Assembly (NCBI RefSeq): GCF_001424645.1
Contig: NZ_LMQR01000001.1
Span: 2,228,149-2,292,148, forward strand
Length of the DNA stretch: 64,000 nucleotides
From: Frigoribacterium sp. Leaf415
Lineage (GTDB): Bacteria; Actinomycetota; Actinomycetes; Actinomycetales; Microbacteriaceae
Direction of reading: 5' to 3'
Shown here: positions 48,730 through 56,666 of the stretch, piece after piece
How positions within the stretch are numbered: the first letter of the stretch is position 1
Layout of the letters: each line of letters opens with the position of its first letter
Translations under genes and position numbers: made by a program
The notes under the pieces: model-generated
Database searches by the model: none
What the model saw: the letters and a program-made list of their open reading frames with translations, nothing else
What the model was told of the DNA's origin: nothing

Positions 48730-50451
48730 TCAGGTGATGTTCGCCACGACCGACGCGATGTACGCCTCGCGTTCTTCCCGCGAGGCCGGCCGTCCGGGCA
48801 CGCCCGGACGCTGCTGCCACGGTAGCGGCCCCGACTCGTGCCGGTACTCGACGCCGATCGCGTCGAGGCGTCCGAGGTGCACGGCGAGGCGTGTGGAGAA
48901 GTCGTCGAAGTCCCGCGGTTCGGTCGTCCACAGCGCCTCGGCGACGGCGCACAACCGGGGGAAGGCGAAGAAGTCGACGGTGCGGGGCGAGTCCATGTGC
49001 TCGGTCCAGATGTTGGCCTGACCGCCGAGCACGTGGCGGGCCTCGACCTCGTCGAGGACGGCCGGCACGGGCTCGAACGCGTACACGTCGGCGAGGGTCA
49101 GCGGGATCGACACGGGGATCGGCTCGTCCGGCCCGTCGGACTGCCGGTAGTCGAGGTAGACCTGGTCGTCCGGGCAGGCGACGACGTCGTACCCGCGTCG
49201 CGCGGCCGTGACGGCTCCGGTCATGCCCCGCCACGACGCGACCGTCGCGCCGGGCGACATCGTCGCGTTCCCCTCGAGGATCTCGTCCCAGCCGAAGGTG
49301 CGTCGCCCGGCCGCCGTGAGATGCGCGTCGAGCCGCCCGATGAACCACGCCTGCAGCTCTTCCTCGTCGGCGAGCCCGCGTTCGCTCATCAACTCCTGCG
49401 TGCGCGGGTCGGCCTGCCACTGGGCCTTGGGACACTCGTCGCCGCCGATGCCGATCCAGGTGCCCGGGAAGAGCTCCATGACCTCGTCGAGCACGTCGGT
49501 GTAGAAGTCGACCGTCGACTGCTCGGTGTTGAGGACGTCCTCGAAGATGCCCCACTCGGTGCCGACGGCGATCTGTCGCGGCTCCGCGACGGGCGTGCCG
49601 CCGACCTCGACGGCGCCGACGCCCAGGTGCGGGTACGCCGTGATCGCCGCCATCGAGTGGCCCGGCACGTCGACCTCGGGCACGACCGTGATGTGACGGG
49701 CGGCGGCGTAGGCGACGACCTCACGGATGTCGTCCTGCGTGTAGAAGCCGCCGTGCGGTCGACCGTCCTGGGTCGCGTCCGGCCCGGCCCCCACCTGCGT
49801 CGACTCCCGCCAGGCACCGACCGAGGTGAGGCGCGGATACTTCGTGATCTCGATGCGCCAGCCCTGGTCCTCGGTGAGGTGCCAGTGCAGCGTGTTCAGC
49901 CGGTGCAGCGCCATCAGGTCGACGAACCGCAGCACGTCGTGCTTCGGCAGGAAGTGCCGGGCGACGTCCAGGTGCGTCCCCCGCCACCCGAACCGCGGCC
50001 GGTCCTCGACGTCGACGGCGGGCACGACCCAGTCGACCCCGGTCACGAGGGCCGACCGGTACACGGCCGCGGGCAGCAGCTGACGCAGCACATGCGCCCC
50101 GTGGAACGCGCCGGCCGCGTCGCCACCGGTGATGCGCACCCCGGCGGGTCGCGCCTCCAGCCGGTACGCCTCGGCCCCGAGCGAGGCGTCGAGGTCGAAC
50201 GAGATGCCGGTGCCGTCGGCGCTGCCCTCGCGCAGCGGCAAGCCGGTCGCCAGGCGCAGCGCCTGCTGCAGCCAGGCGACGACGCCCGCCAGCTCGTCGG
50301 GCGCCGAGACACGCGTCGCCTCGTCGAGGCGGAACGCCCCGGAGGCGCGGGTCAGCCTCGCCGGGCGGGGCACGATCGCGACCGGTGCGGTCTCGGGCGT
50401 CCCGGTGCCGGCCCGCGAGGTGGCCGAGGGGGTCGAGGATGCGTTCGTCAC
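48730..50451 (-). CDS. GH20 beta-N-acetylhexosaminidase
   Basis: 573 residues. N-terminal GH20b domain, then the barrel: RGTHLDVARHFLPKHDVLRF, TLHWHLTEDQGWRIEI, VVPEVDVPGHSMAAI and IGIGGDECPKAQW with the catalytic Asp-Glu pair, ARHVLGGQANIWTEHMDSP late. No signal peptide, so it acts on imported chitobiose or N-glycan fragments in the cytoplasm. GTG at 50451, 4 bp after the permease gene. A 10-mer copy (50341) encodes LTRASG before the first strand. Confidence 0.92.
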   Translation of the reverse strand: MTNASSTPSATSRAGTGTPETAPVAIVPRPARLTRASGAFRLDEATRVSAPDELAGVVAWLQQALRLATGLPLREGSADGTGISFDLDASLGAEAYRLEARPAGVRITGGDAAGAFHGAHVLRQLLPAAVYRSALVTGVDWVVPAVDVEDRPRFGWRGTHLDVARHFLPKHDVLRFVDLMALHRLNTLHWHLTEDQGWRIEITKYPRLTSVGAWRESTQVGAGPDATQDGRPHGGFYTQDDIREVVAYAAARHITVVPEVDVPGHSMAAITAYPHLGVGAVEVGGTPVAEPRQIAVGTEWGIFEDVLNTEQSTVDFYTDVLDEVMELFPGTWIGIGGDECPKAQWQADPRTQELMSERGLADEEELQAWFIGRLDAHLTAAGRRTFGWDEILEGNATMSPGATVASWRGMTGAVTAARRGYDVVACPDDQVYLDYRQSDGPDEPIPVSIPLTLADVYAFEPVPAVLDEVEARHVLGGQANIWTEHMDSPRTVDFFAFPRLCAVAEALWTTEPRDFDDFSTRLAVHLGRLDAIGVEYRHESGPLPWQQRPGVPGRPASREEREAYIASVVANIT

Positions 50452-50455
50452 GGGG

Positions 50456-51409
50456 TCAGCCCTTCACGGCGCCGGCGGACATGCCGGTCACCAGGTTGCG
50501 TTGGATGATCATGAAGAAGACGACGACCGGCAGCGAGAACAGCACCGAGGCCGCCATCTGCCCGCCGAAGTCGGTACCGCTGGTCGGCGTGCTGAACGAG
50601 GCCAGCCAGACCGGCAGCGTGTACATCGACTGGTCCTTCATGAACGTGTAGGCCACGAGGTAGTCGTTCCACGCCGCGATGAAGGCGAAGATGCTGGTCG
50701 CGATCATGCCGGGCAGCACGAGCGGGAACATGATGCGCGTCAGCACCTGCCAGGTGCTCGCGCCGTCGAGCTGCGCCGCCTCCTCGACCTCGACCGGGAT
50801 CGCCAGGAAGAACCCGCGCATCACCCAGATCGAGAACGGCAGCGTCGACGCGACGTACGCCAGGATGAGCCCGCCGTAGGTGCCGAGCAGCCCGAGGCTG
50901 TTGAAGATCAGGAACTGCGGGATCAGCAGGGCCGTCGCCGGCAGCATCTGCACGATCAGGATGAACACCATGATCGTGCGCCGCCCGCGGAACCGGAACC
51001 GCGACAGGGCGGCCGAGGCGAACAGGCCGAGCACGATCGAGAAGACGACGGCCCCGACCACGACGATCACGCTGTTGCGCAGGTTCGTGAAGAAGTCGGA
51101 CTGCGTGACCGCGACGACGAAGTTGTCGAGGGTCGGGTTCTGCGGCCAGAACAGCGGGGTCGCCGTCATCACCTCGGGGCGCGGCTTGAACGCCGTGTTC
51201 ACCATCCAGTAGACGGGGAACAGCCAGACGAGGCTGAAGACGATCGCGATCGCGTTGCTGACCCAGCGGGGCTTCCGGCGGCGACGGGTCGGGCGGGCGG
51301 TCGACGGGCGGCCGGTGCCGTGGCCCGAGCGCGCCTCCTCGGTTCTCTCGTCGCGTGCGACGGTCTCGGACGTCGTGTTGCCGACGCCGGCGGGTGCGGT
51401 CGTGGTCAC
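50456..51409 (-). CDS. Sugar ABC transporter permease, MalG/DasC type
   Basis: 317 residues, CUT1 family, six helices after a 45-residue charged N-terminus. Coupling loop VEVEEAAQLDGASTWQVLTRIMFPLVLPG (in part) is clear. GTG at 51409 overlaps the stop of the MalF-type gene (GTGA). Forms the membrane channel for the amino-sugar importer. Confidence 0.9.
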   Translation of the reverse strand: MTTTAPAGVGNTTSETVARDERTEEARSGHGTGRPSTARPTRRRRKPRWVSNAIAIVFSLVWLFPVYWMVNTAFKPRPEVMTATPLFWPQNPTLDNFVVAVTQSDFFTNLRNSVIVVVGAVVFSIVLGLFASAALSRFRFRGRRTIMVFILIVQMLPATALLIPQFLIFNSLGLLGTYGGLILAYVASTLPFSIWVMRGFFLAIPVEVEEAAQLDGASTWQVLTRIMFPLVLPGMIATSIFAFIAAWNDYLVAYTFMKDQSMYTLPVWLASFSTPTSGTDFGGQMAASVLFSLPVVVFFMIIQRNLVTGMSAGAVKG

Positions 51410-52407
51410 AGGTCTTCTCCGGATCGGACGAGGTTGCGGACGTAGAACGCGGTCAGCACGACGAGCAGCAGGGTGGTGACCACCGAGATGGCGGCGCCCT
51501 GCCCGATGTCGAAGCCGACGAACGCGGTGACGTAGGTGAAGACGCCGAGGGTCGAGGTGGCGTCGTCGGGACCGCCGGCCGAGACGAGCCAGATCTGGTT
51601 GAAGACGTTGAAGTCCCAGATGATCGACAGGATCGTGATCAACAGCAGCGTCGGCTTGAGGAAGACCAGGGTGACGGTGCGGTAGACGCGCCACTCGCTC
51701 GCGCCGTCGAGTCGCGCGGCCTCTTTGTACTCGAGCGGGATCTGCGTCTCGGCGGCGTACATGGTCAGCGCGATGAACGGCACGGCCTGCCACACGATCA
51801 GCAGCCAGATGCTCGTGTAGGCGAGCGCGGCGTCGTTCGACCAGTCGACGTTGGTCATGTCGCCCACCAGGCCGGTCTGGGTGAGCAGCCAGTTCACGAC
51901 GCCGTAGCCGGGCTGGAACAGCCACTTCCAGACGATCGACGACGCCACGTTCGGCATCGCCCAGGCGAGGATCAGCACGACCGTCACCGTGTAGCGCATC
52001 GGCGTGCCGAGCCGGGTCAGCAGGTGCGAGACGCCCGTGCCGATCAGGACGCTGCCGCCGACCATCGCGGCCGTGAAGACCAGGGTGCGGACGAGCGACC
52101 ACCAGAAGTCGGTGTCGGCCAGCAGGGTCGCGTACTGCTGCACGCCGACCGAGTCGTAGGCGCCGGTGAAGAGCGAGCGCTGGTCGTAGTCGGTGAACGA
52201 GGTGAAGACCAGGAAGACGATGGGCGCGACCGTGACGGCGAGCAGCACGATGCCCGCGGGCGACAGCAGCCAGAGCGGGGCGAGCTGGCGCTTCTTCCCT
52301 GGCCGCACCGGGGCCTTCCGCTCGTTCTTCGGGCGCCTGCGGCCCTTCTGGTCGGGCGCCGCGCCGGGCGGGGTCTCGGTGAGACCGGGGGCGATCGAGA
52401 GAGCCAC
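51406..52407 (-). CDS. Sugar ABC transporter permease, MalF/DasB type
   Basis: 333 residues, CUT1 family. N-terminal basic segment, six helices, coupling loop YKEAARLDGASEWRVYRTVTLVFLKP. GTG at 52407 after GAGGA. Partner of the permease above and of the lipoprotein encoded upstream. Confidence 0.9.
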   Translation of the reverse strand: MALSIAPGLTETPPGAAPDQKGRRRPKNERKAPVRPGKKRQLAPLWLLSPAGIVLLAVTVAPIVFLVFTSFTDYDQRSLFTGAYDSVGVQQYATLLADTDFWWSLVRTLVFTAAMVGGSVLIGTGVSHLLTRLGTPMRYTVTVVLILAWAMPNVASSIVWKWLFQPGYGVVNWLLTQTGLVGDMTNVDWSNDAALAYTSIWLLIVWQAVPFIALTMYAAETQIPLEYKEAARLDGASEWRVYRTVTLVFLKPTLLLITILSIIWDFNVFNQIWLVSAGGPDDATSTLGVFTYVTAFVGFDIGQGAAISVVTTLLLVVLTAFYVRNLVRSGEDL

Positions 52408-52548
52408 GGTTCCTCTTTCGGTTCGAGTCCAGGAGGTGCGGGTCGAGGGGGTGGGAGCGTCGCGCGGTCAGGTGGTCGCGCGACGCCCCCGGGGGCAGCA
52501 GGGGGCTGCCGGTGCTGCCGGTGGCTCGGTGCTGCCGGTGGCTCGGTG

Positions 52549-53877
52549 CTAGTCGTTCAGCGCCTCGTCGGTGGCCTCGTCGAAGGACTTCGCGGCCGCC
52601 TCGGGCGACTTCGAGCCCGAGACCACCGAGGAGAAGAGCTGGTTGATGCTCTTGTCGCCCTCGAGGGCCGCCCAGTTCGCGCTGGCCGGCGTGGCCTTCG
52701 AGTTGAGCGCGGCGTCGAAGAAGCCCTTCTGGATCGGCGTCACCACGCTGCCGGCTGCCTCGATGCCCTCTTCGCTGTTCGGGATCCAGCCGTCGTTGCC
52801 CACGACCCATTCACTCTGGATGTCGGGGCTCGTGGCGATCTTCGTCCACTGCAGGGCCAGGTCGGAGTTCTGGCTCTTGGCCGCGATGCCCCAGTCCGAT
52901 CCGCCCAGCATGACCGGCTGCGTCTCACCCGACTTGCCCGGCATCGGGAAGGTGCCGAAGTCGTCGTCGGTCAGGGCGGGGTTGGCCTTCTGGATCAGGT
53001 CGATCGAGCCATTGGTGTGCAGGATCGTCGCCGTCTTGCCGTCGGCGAAGACCTGCGTCTGGTCGGGGGCGTCGGTGTCGAGGGTCTGCGACGCGGGCGT
53101 CGAGTAGGCGTTCTGGAACTCGGTGAAGTCGGCCAGGCCCTGCTGCGCCTCGTCGCTCTCGAGACCGGCCTTCCAGGTGCCGTCGCTCGACGTGGCGATG
53201 TCGCCGCCGGCGTCCCAGACGAACTGCATGCCCGCGTACCAGTACTGGCCGGGCAGGTAGAAGGCCGAGAAGTCGGACGCCGTGTTGGCGGCCTTCACCT
53301 TGTCGAGGTCGGCCGTGAGCTCGTCGTAGGTGGTGGGGGCCTCGGTGATGCCGGCCTCGGCCCACATCGTCTTGTTGTAGATGACGGCGCGGGCACCGGC
53401 GAAGCCCGGCACGGCGTACAGCGAGTCGTCGACGGTCGCGGGCTCCTCGAGACCGGTCAACCAGGTCTGCCCCTGCTTCAGGTCGTCCCGGTACGGCGTC
53501 AGGTCGAGGAGCGCGCCGTTGGCGGCGTAGCTGGCGACCTGCGTGTTGCCGAGGTCGAGCACGTCGGGCGGCGTGCTGGTGGCGAGCGCCGTGCTGATCT
53601 TCGTGGTGATGCCGTCCCACTGCTGGATCTGGACGTCGACGTCGGCGCCCGTCTGCTCGGTGAACTCGGCGTTGATGGCATCGATCGTCTCGGGCGTGTA
53701 GTCACCCGTCATGACCCAGACCGTCAGGGTCTTGCCCTCGCCCTTGGTGGTGGGTACGGCCTGGGGCTCGTCGGACGAGCTGCCGCCCGTGCCCGAGCTC
53801 GAGCAGGCGGTCAGGGCGAGTGCCGCAGCCAGGCCCAGGGCTCCGACCGCCGTGTAGCGTTGGATTCGCAATTTCAT
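52549..53877 (-). CDS. Sugar ABC transporter substrate-binding lipoprotein (amino-sugar locus)
   Basis: 442 residues. Signal with lipobox ALTAC, then LTVWVMTGDYTPETIDAINAEF, DVLDLGNTQVASYAANGAL, ARAVIYNKTMWAEAGI, FADGKTATILHTNGSID. CUT1 binding protein; the GH20, NagB and ROK-kinase neighbours suggest chitobiose or another GlcNAc saccharide. ATG at 53877 gives a clean signal peptide although GAGGAG touches the start codon directly. Confidence 0.88.
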   Translation of the reverse strand: MKLRIQRYTAVGALGLAAALALTACSSSGTGGSSSDEPQAVPTTKGEGKTLTVWVMTGDYTPETIDAINAEFTEQTGADVDVQIQQWDGITTKISTALATSTPPDVLDLGNTQVASYAANGALLDLTPYRDDLKQGQTWLTGLEEPATVDDSLYAVPGFAGARAVIYNKTMWAEAGITEAPTTYDELTADLDKVKAANTASDFSAFYLPGQYWYAGMQFVWDAGGDIATSSDGTWKAGLESDEAQQGLADFTEFQNAYSTPASQTLDTDAPDQTQVFADGKTATILHTNGSIDLIQKANPALTDDDFGTFPMPGKSGETQPVMLGGSDWGIAAKSQNSDLALQWTKIATSPDIQSEWVVGNDGWIPNSEEGIEAAGSVVTPIQKGFFDAALNSKATPASANWAALEGDKSINQLFSSVVSGSKSPEAAAKSFDEATDEALND

Positions 53878-53899
53878 CTCCTCGTCGTCGAAGCGGGGA

Positions 53900-53955
53900 T
53901 GCCGCATCGCTGTGGTCCCGGCCCGCGCTCGCACAAGCGTCGGGTCGGGAATGCG
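53900..53955. promoter_or_regulatory. Possible regulatory inverted repeat upstream of the amino-sugar ABC operon
   Basis: TGCCGCAT and ATGCGGCA stand about 40 bp apart in the 172-bp gap between the ROK repressor and the binding-protein gene. They might be operator half-sites or a weak terminator. Confidence 0.3.
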
Positions 53956-54049
53956 GCACGGGCCAGGGCCCTCGCCGCCTCCGGGGGTGGGCCCCCGAGG
54001 TCTGTGGTGGGGCGTTCGCCCCGGGCGGCCGACGAGCCGCTCGCCGGGG

Positions 54050-55237
54050 TCACGTCAGCCCCAGTTCGGCCTGCAGCACGAACGACGCCGCACCCCGCAG
54101 GGCGAGGTCGGTGCCGCTGCCCGCGATGCTCATGGTCAGGCCGTTGCTCACGGCCGACAGCGTGCGCTGCCGCACGGTGTCGCGGGCGGCCCGCAGGAGG
54201 GCGCCCTCGACCAGGTCGGCGGGGCCCGACAGCACGACCTCGTCGATGTTGAGCGCACTGATGATGGGGGCGAGCACGAGGCCCAGCGCGCGCCCGGCGT
54301 CGTGCAGCACCGCACCCCGCGACCCCTCGTCGTGCTGCAGGAGGCGCGCCCTCAGCTGTGGGGCGGCCAGCACCTCCTCGAGGCAGCCGCGTCGACCGCA
54401 CGCGCACACGTCGCCGTTCTCGTCGACCGTCACGTGCCCGATCTCACCGGCCGAGAACTGGTCGCCCTCGACGAGCGAGCCGGCGACGACCAGCCCGACG
54501 CCGACACCGTGGTCGATCGTCACGACCATGAGGCTCTGCCCGGCCGGGGCTCGCCCGCCTGCGCCCTGCCCGGCCGCGCCGTGCCCGGCTGTACCCTGCC
54601 CGGCCGCGCCCTGCCCGGCCTTCTCGCCGAAGGTGCGGATGCCCACGGCCGCGGCGTTGGAATCGTTGCCGACGTGGACGGGCAGCCCGACGTGGTCGGC
54701 GAGCCGGGACCGCAGGGGCAGGTCGTACCAGCCGAGGTGGACGGCCGTGCGCACGACGCCGTCGTGGTCGACGATGCCGGGGGTCGCGACGCCGACACCG
54801 AGCAGCGGGCGGGTCGTGCGTGAGCCGAGGTCGTCGACGAGTCGTTCGACCAGGGACACGGCGGCCTCGCCGACGGCACCCTCGAGCTCGACGCTGGCGC
54901 GCTCGACGACCCCGCCCCGCAGGTCGACGACGGCCCCGACGAAACGGTCGGCGCTCGACAGGTCGACCGTGACGATGTGGAAGGCGTCCGACTCGATGCC
55001 GACGAGCGTCGCCGGTTTGCCGACCCTGGCGTCGTCGCGGACGCCGAGCTCGCGTGCGATGCCGACGTCGATCAGTTCGGCCACGAGGGCGGAGACGGTC
55101 GGGCGCGTCAGGCCCGAGCGACGGGCGAGGTCGGCCCGACTCATCGAGCCGTCGCGGTAGAGCGCCTCGAGGACCAGCGAGCGGTTGTGCGCGCGGACGG
55201 GTGGCTGCTGCTGCCGGGTGATCGTCGTGGTGGTCAC
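54050..55237 (-). CDS. ROK family transcriptional repressor (NagC/Mlc-like)
   Basis: 395 residues. MarR-like HTH (VLEALYRDGSMSRADLARRSGLTRPTVSALVAEL), then a ROK sugar-binding domain with GVGVATPGIVDHDG, NDSNAAAVGIRTFG, GEIGHVTVDENGDVCACGRRGCLEEV (zinc CxCGxxGC). Residues near the sugar site contain an unusual insert (GQGAAGQGTAGHGAAGQGAG) from a 15-bp tandem repeat. GTG at 55237 is chosen because GAGAGGA precedes it; an ATG at 55261 is possible. It should control the amino-sugar genes on both sides through the two sites at 55335 and 55460. Confidence 0.87.
   Translation of the reverse strand: MTTTTITRQQQPPVRAHNRSLVLEALYRDGSMSRADLARRSGLTRPTVSALVAELIDVGIARELGVRDDARVGKPATLVGIESDAFHIVTVDLSSADRFVGAVVDLRGGVVERASVELEGAVGEAAVSLVERLVDDLGSRTTRPLLGVGVATPGIVDHDGVVRTAVHLGWYDLPLRSRLADHVGLPVHVGNDSNAAAVGIRTFGEKAGQGAAGQGTAGHGAAGQGAGGRAPAGQSLMVVTIDHGVGVGLVVAGSLVEGDQFSAGEIGHVTVDENGDVCACGRRGCLEEVLAAPQLRARLLQHDEGSRGAVLHDAGRALGLVLAPIISALNIDEVVLSGPADLVEGALLRAARDTVRQRTLSAVSNGLTMSIAGSGTDLALRGAASFVLQAELGLT
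54538..54622. repeat. 15-bp tandem repeat in the ROK repressor gene
   Basis: Reiterated CTGCCCGGCCGCGCC units coding for GQGAA/GQGTA/GHGAA in a surface loop of the sugar-binding domain. Confidence 0.75.
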
Positions 55238-55334
55238 GGGCGCGTCCTCTCGTCTCGGCATCGTCGCCGACCTCGGACCCGGTGAGAGGGCCCGTCGGCA
55301 GCGGTGCCGGGCGGCGTCGCCGTGGTGGCGTGCC

Positions 55335-55357
55335 GTTAGTAAATGGGCCTTACAAAC
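55335..55357. promoter_or_regulatory. ROK operator site 1
   Basis: GTTAGTAAA-N5-CTTACAAAC, an inverted repeat with half-site GTTWGTAAR. AT-rich island about 100 bp upstream of the ROK repressor start. Confidence 0.65.
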
Positions 55358-55459
55358 ACGTGTCAAGGTGCGTGGCGGCGAGTTTACGCACACGAAACAC
55401 CGGCGGTCAACACCCGAAACATCGTGATCCGTCCGGGCCGATTCCCTTGCCGAGACCTG

Positions 55460-55478
55460 GTTCGTAAGCTTTACTAAC
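55460..55478. promoter_or_regulatory. ROK operator site 2
   Basis: GTTCGTAAGCTTTACTAAC, inverted repeat with the same half-site as site 1, just upstream of the small leader ORF and the ROK kinase gene. The pair of sites in the divergent region fits joint control of both directions. Confidence 0.65.
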
Positions 55479-55482
55479 AAAC

Positions 55483-55581
55483 ATGTCCACGACCGCCACC
55501 GTGTCCGTCACCGTGCCTCCCGGCGCTCTCGACGACGCGCCGGCAGGTGCCTCCGGGGCCGGATCGACGGGGCGGCCGTGA
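55483..55581 (+). CDS. Small upstream ORF coupled to the ROK kinase
   Basis: 32 codons from an ATG at 55483 right after operator site 2; its TGA overlaps the GTG of the kinase gene (GTGA). The peptide (MSTTATVSVTVPPGALDDAP and on) has no recognisable domain. Since the kinase GTG has no clear ribosome site, this ORF may deliver ribosomes to it by coupling. It could also be a non-translated leader. Confidence 0.4.
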   Translation: MSTTATVSVTVPPGALDDAPAGASGAGSTGRP

Positions 55582-56504
55582 GGGTCGGCCTCGACATCGG
55601 CGGCACCAAGATCGACGCGGTCGTCGTCGACGGGTCCGGCGCCCCCGTCCACCGTCTCCGCCTGCCGACGGGTTTCGGCCCTGACGCCGTGTTGGCGAAC
55701 GCGGCCACGGCGGTCACCTCGTCGGCGGATCGCGTCGGCGTCGCCGTCGGGGCCTTCGAGTCGGTCGGCGTCGGCATCCCCGGCCTGGTCGACGGCAGCA
55801 CCGGTCGCGTGCGTCACGCGGTGAACATCGGCTTCGACGACGTCGCCGTGGGGTCCACGTTGAGCACCCGGCTCGGGGTGCCGGTCCGGGTCGAGAACGA
55901 CGTCAACGCGGCCGCCCTCGGCGCGTACCTCGCCATGTCGCTGTCGGGTTCGGTCGGCTACCTCAACCTCGGCACCGGCCTCGCCGCGGGCCTCGTCGTG
56001 GACGGCGAACTCTGGCGCGGCTCACGAGGCGTCTCGGGCGAGATCGGGCACGTCCCCGTCGACCCCGGGGGCGAACTCTGCCCCTGTGGGCAGCGCGGGT
56101 GCCTCGAGACCGTCGCGGCCGGCGCCGCGGTGTCACGGCACTGGCCGACCGAGGGGGCGTACCCGGCCGTGGCGCTGTTCGCGGCGGCCGACGCCGGCGA
56201 CCCCGAGGCCGTCCGCGTGCGTGCCGACCTGGCGGCGGGGGTGGCGGCCGCGGTGCGCCTCCTCGTCCTGACGACCGACGTGGACTCGGTCGTGATCGGG
56301 GGCGGACTCAGCAACCTCGGTCGCCCCCTGCTCGACGACGTCGCCGGGGTGCTCGACCGGTGGGCGGCGAGGTCGCCGTTCCTCGCCTCGCTCGAGCTCT
56401 CGTCGCGCATCGAGCTGCTGCCGCCGGGGTTCCCCGTGGCGGCCGTGGGCGCGGCCACGGTCGGAGCCCGCGGGACGGCCACGGCGACCGCAGCCGCCGT
56501 TTGA
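55578..56504 (+). CDS. ROK family sugar kinase
   Basis: 308 residues: phosphate motif VGLDIGGTKIDAVVVDG, GVGIPGLVDGSTGRVRHAVN, VENDVNAAALGAY, GTGLAAGLVVDGELWRG, GEIGHVPVDPGGELCPCGQRGCLETVAAG with the ROK zinc ligands, and VVIGGGLSNLGRPLL. Phosphorylates a hexose such as GlcNAc, glucose or mannose; the GH20/nagB surroundings favour GlcNAc. GTG at 55578 inside the overlap with the leader ORF. Lacks a DNA-binding domain, so it is an enzyme, not a repressor. Confidence 0.88.
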   Translation: MRVGLDIGGTKIDAVVVDGSGAPVHRLRLPTGFGPDAVLANAATAVTSSADRVGVAVGAFESVGVGIPGLVDGSTGRVRHAVNIGFDDVAVGSTLSTRLGVPVRVENDVNAAALGAYLAMSLSGSVGYLNLGTGLAAGLVVDGELWRGSRGVSGEIGHVPVDPGGELCPCGQRGCLETVAAGAAVSRHWPTEGAYPAVALFAAADAGDPEAVRVRADLAAGVAAAVRLLVLTTDVDSVVIGGGLSNLGRPLLDDVAGVLDRWAARSPFLASLELSSRIELLPPGFPVAAVGAATVGARGTATATAAAV

Positions 56505-56547
56505 CCGCCACCACGGCGCTCTGCCCCCACACCCCTGTGCTGCCACA

Positions 56548-56595
56548 CCGCCACGCCGCCACGCCGCCACGCCGCCACGCCGCCACGCCGCCACG
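56548..56595. repeat. 8-bp tandem repeat, six units
   Basis: CCGCCACG repeated six times without change in the convergent gap between the ROK kinase and the alpha-mannosidase genes. Likely variable in copy number; no coding role. Confidence 0.9.
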
Positions 56596-56666
56596 AGGTG
56601 ATCACAGCACCAGGGGAAAACCTGGCGCCGTGACCATCTCGTGGTGCAGTGCCCGCCGGTTCAGCG

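Noticed and set aside
51355..54252. 965-codon plus-strand open frame opposite the amino-sugar ABC operon
   Set aside because: No domain or ribosome site; the minus strand encodes clear permeases and a binding protein.
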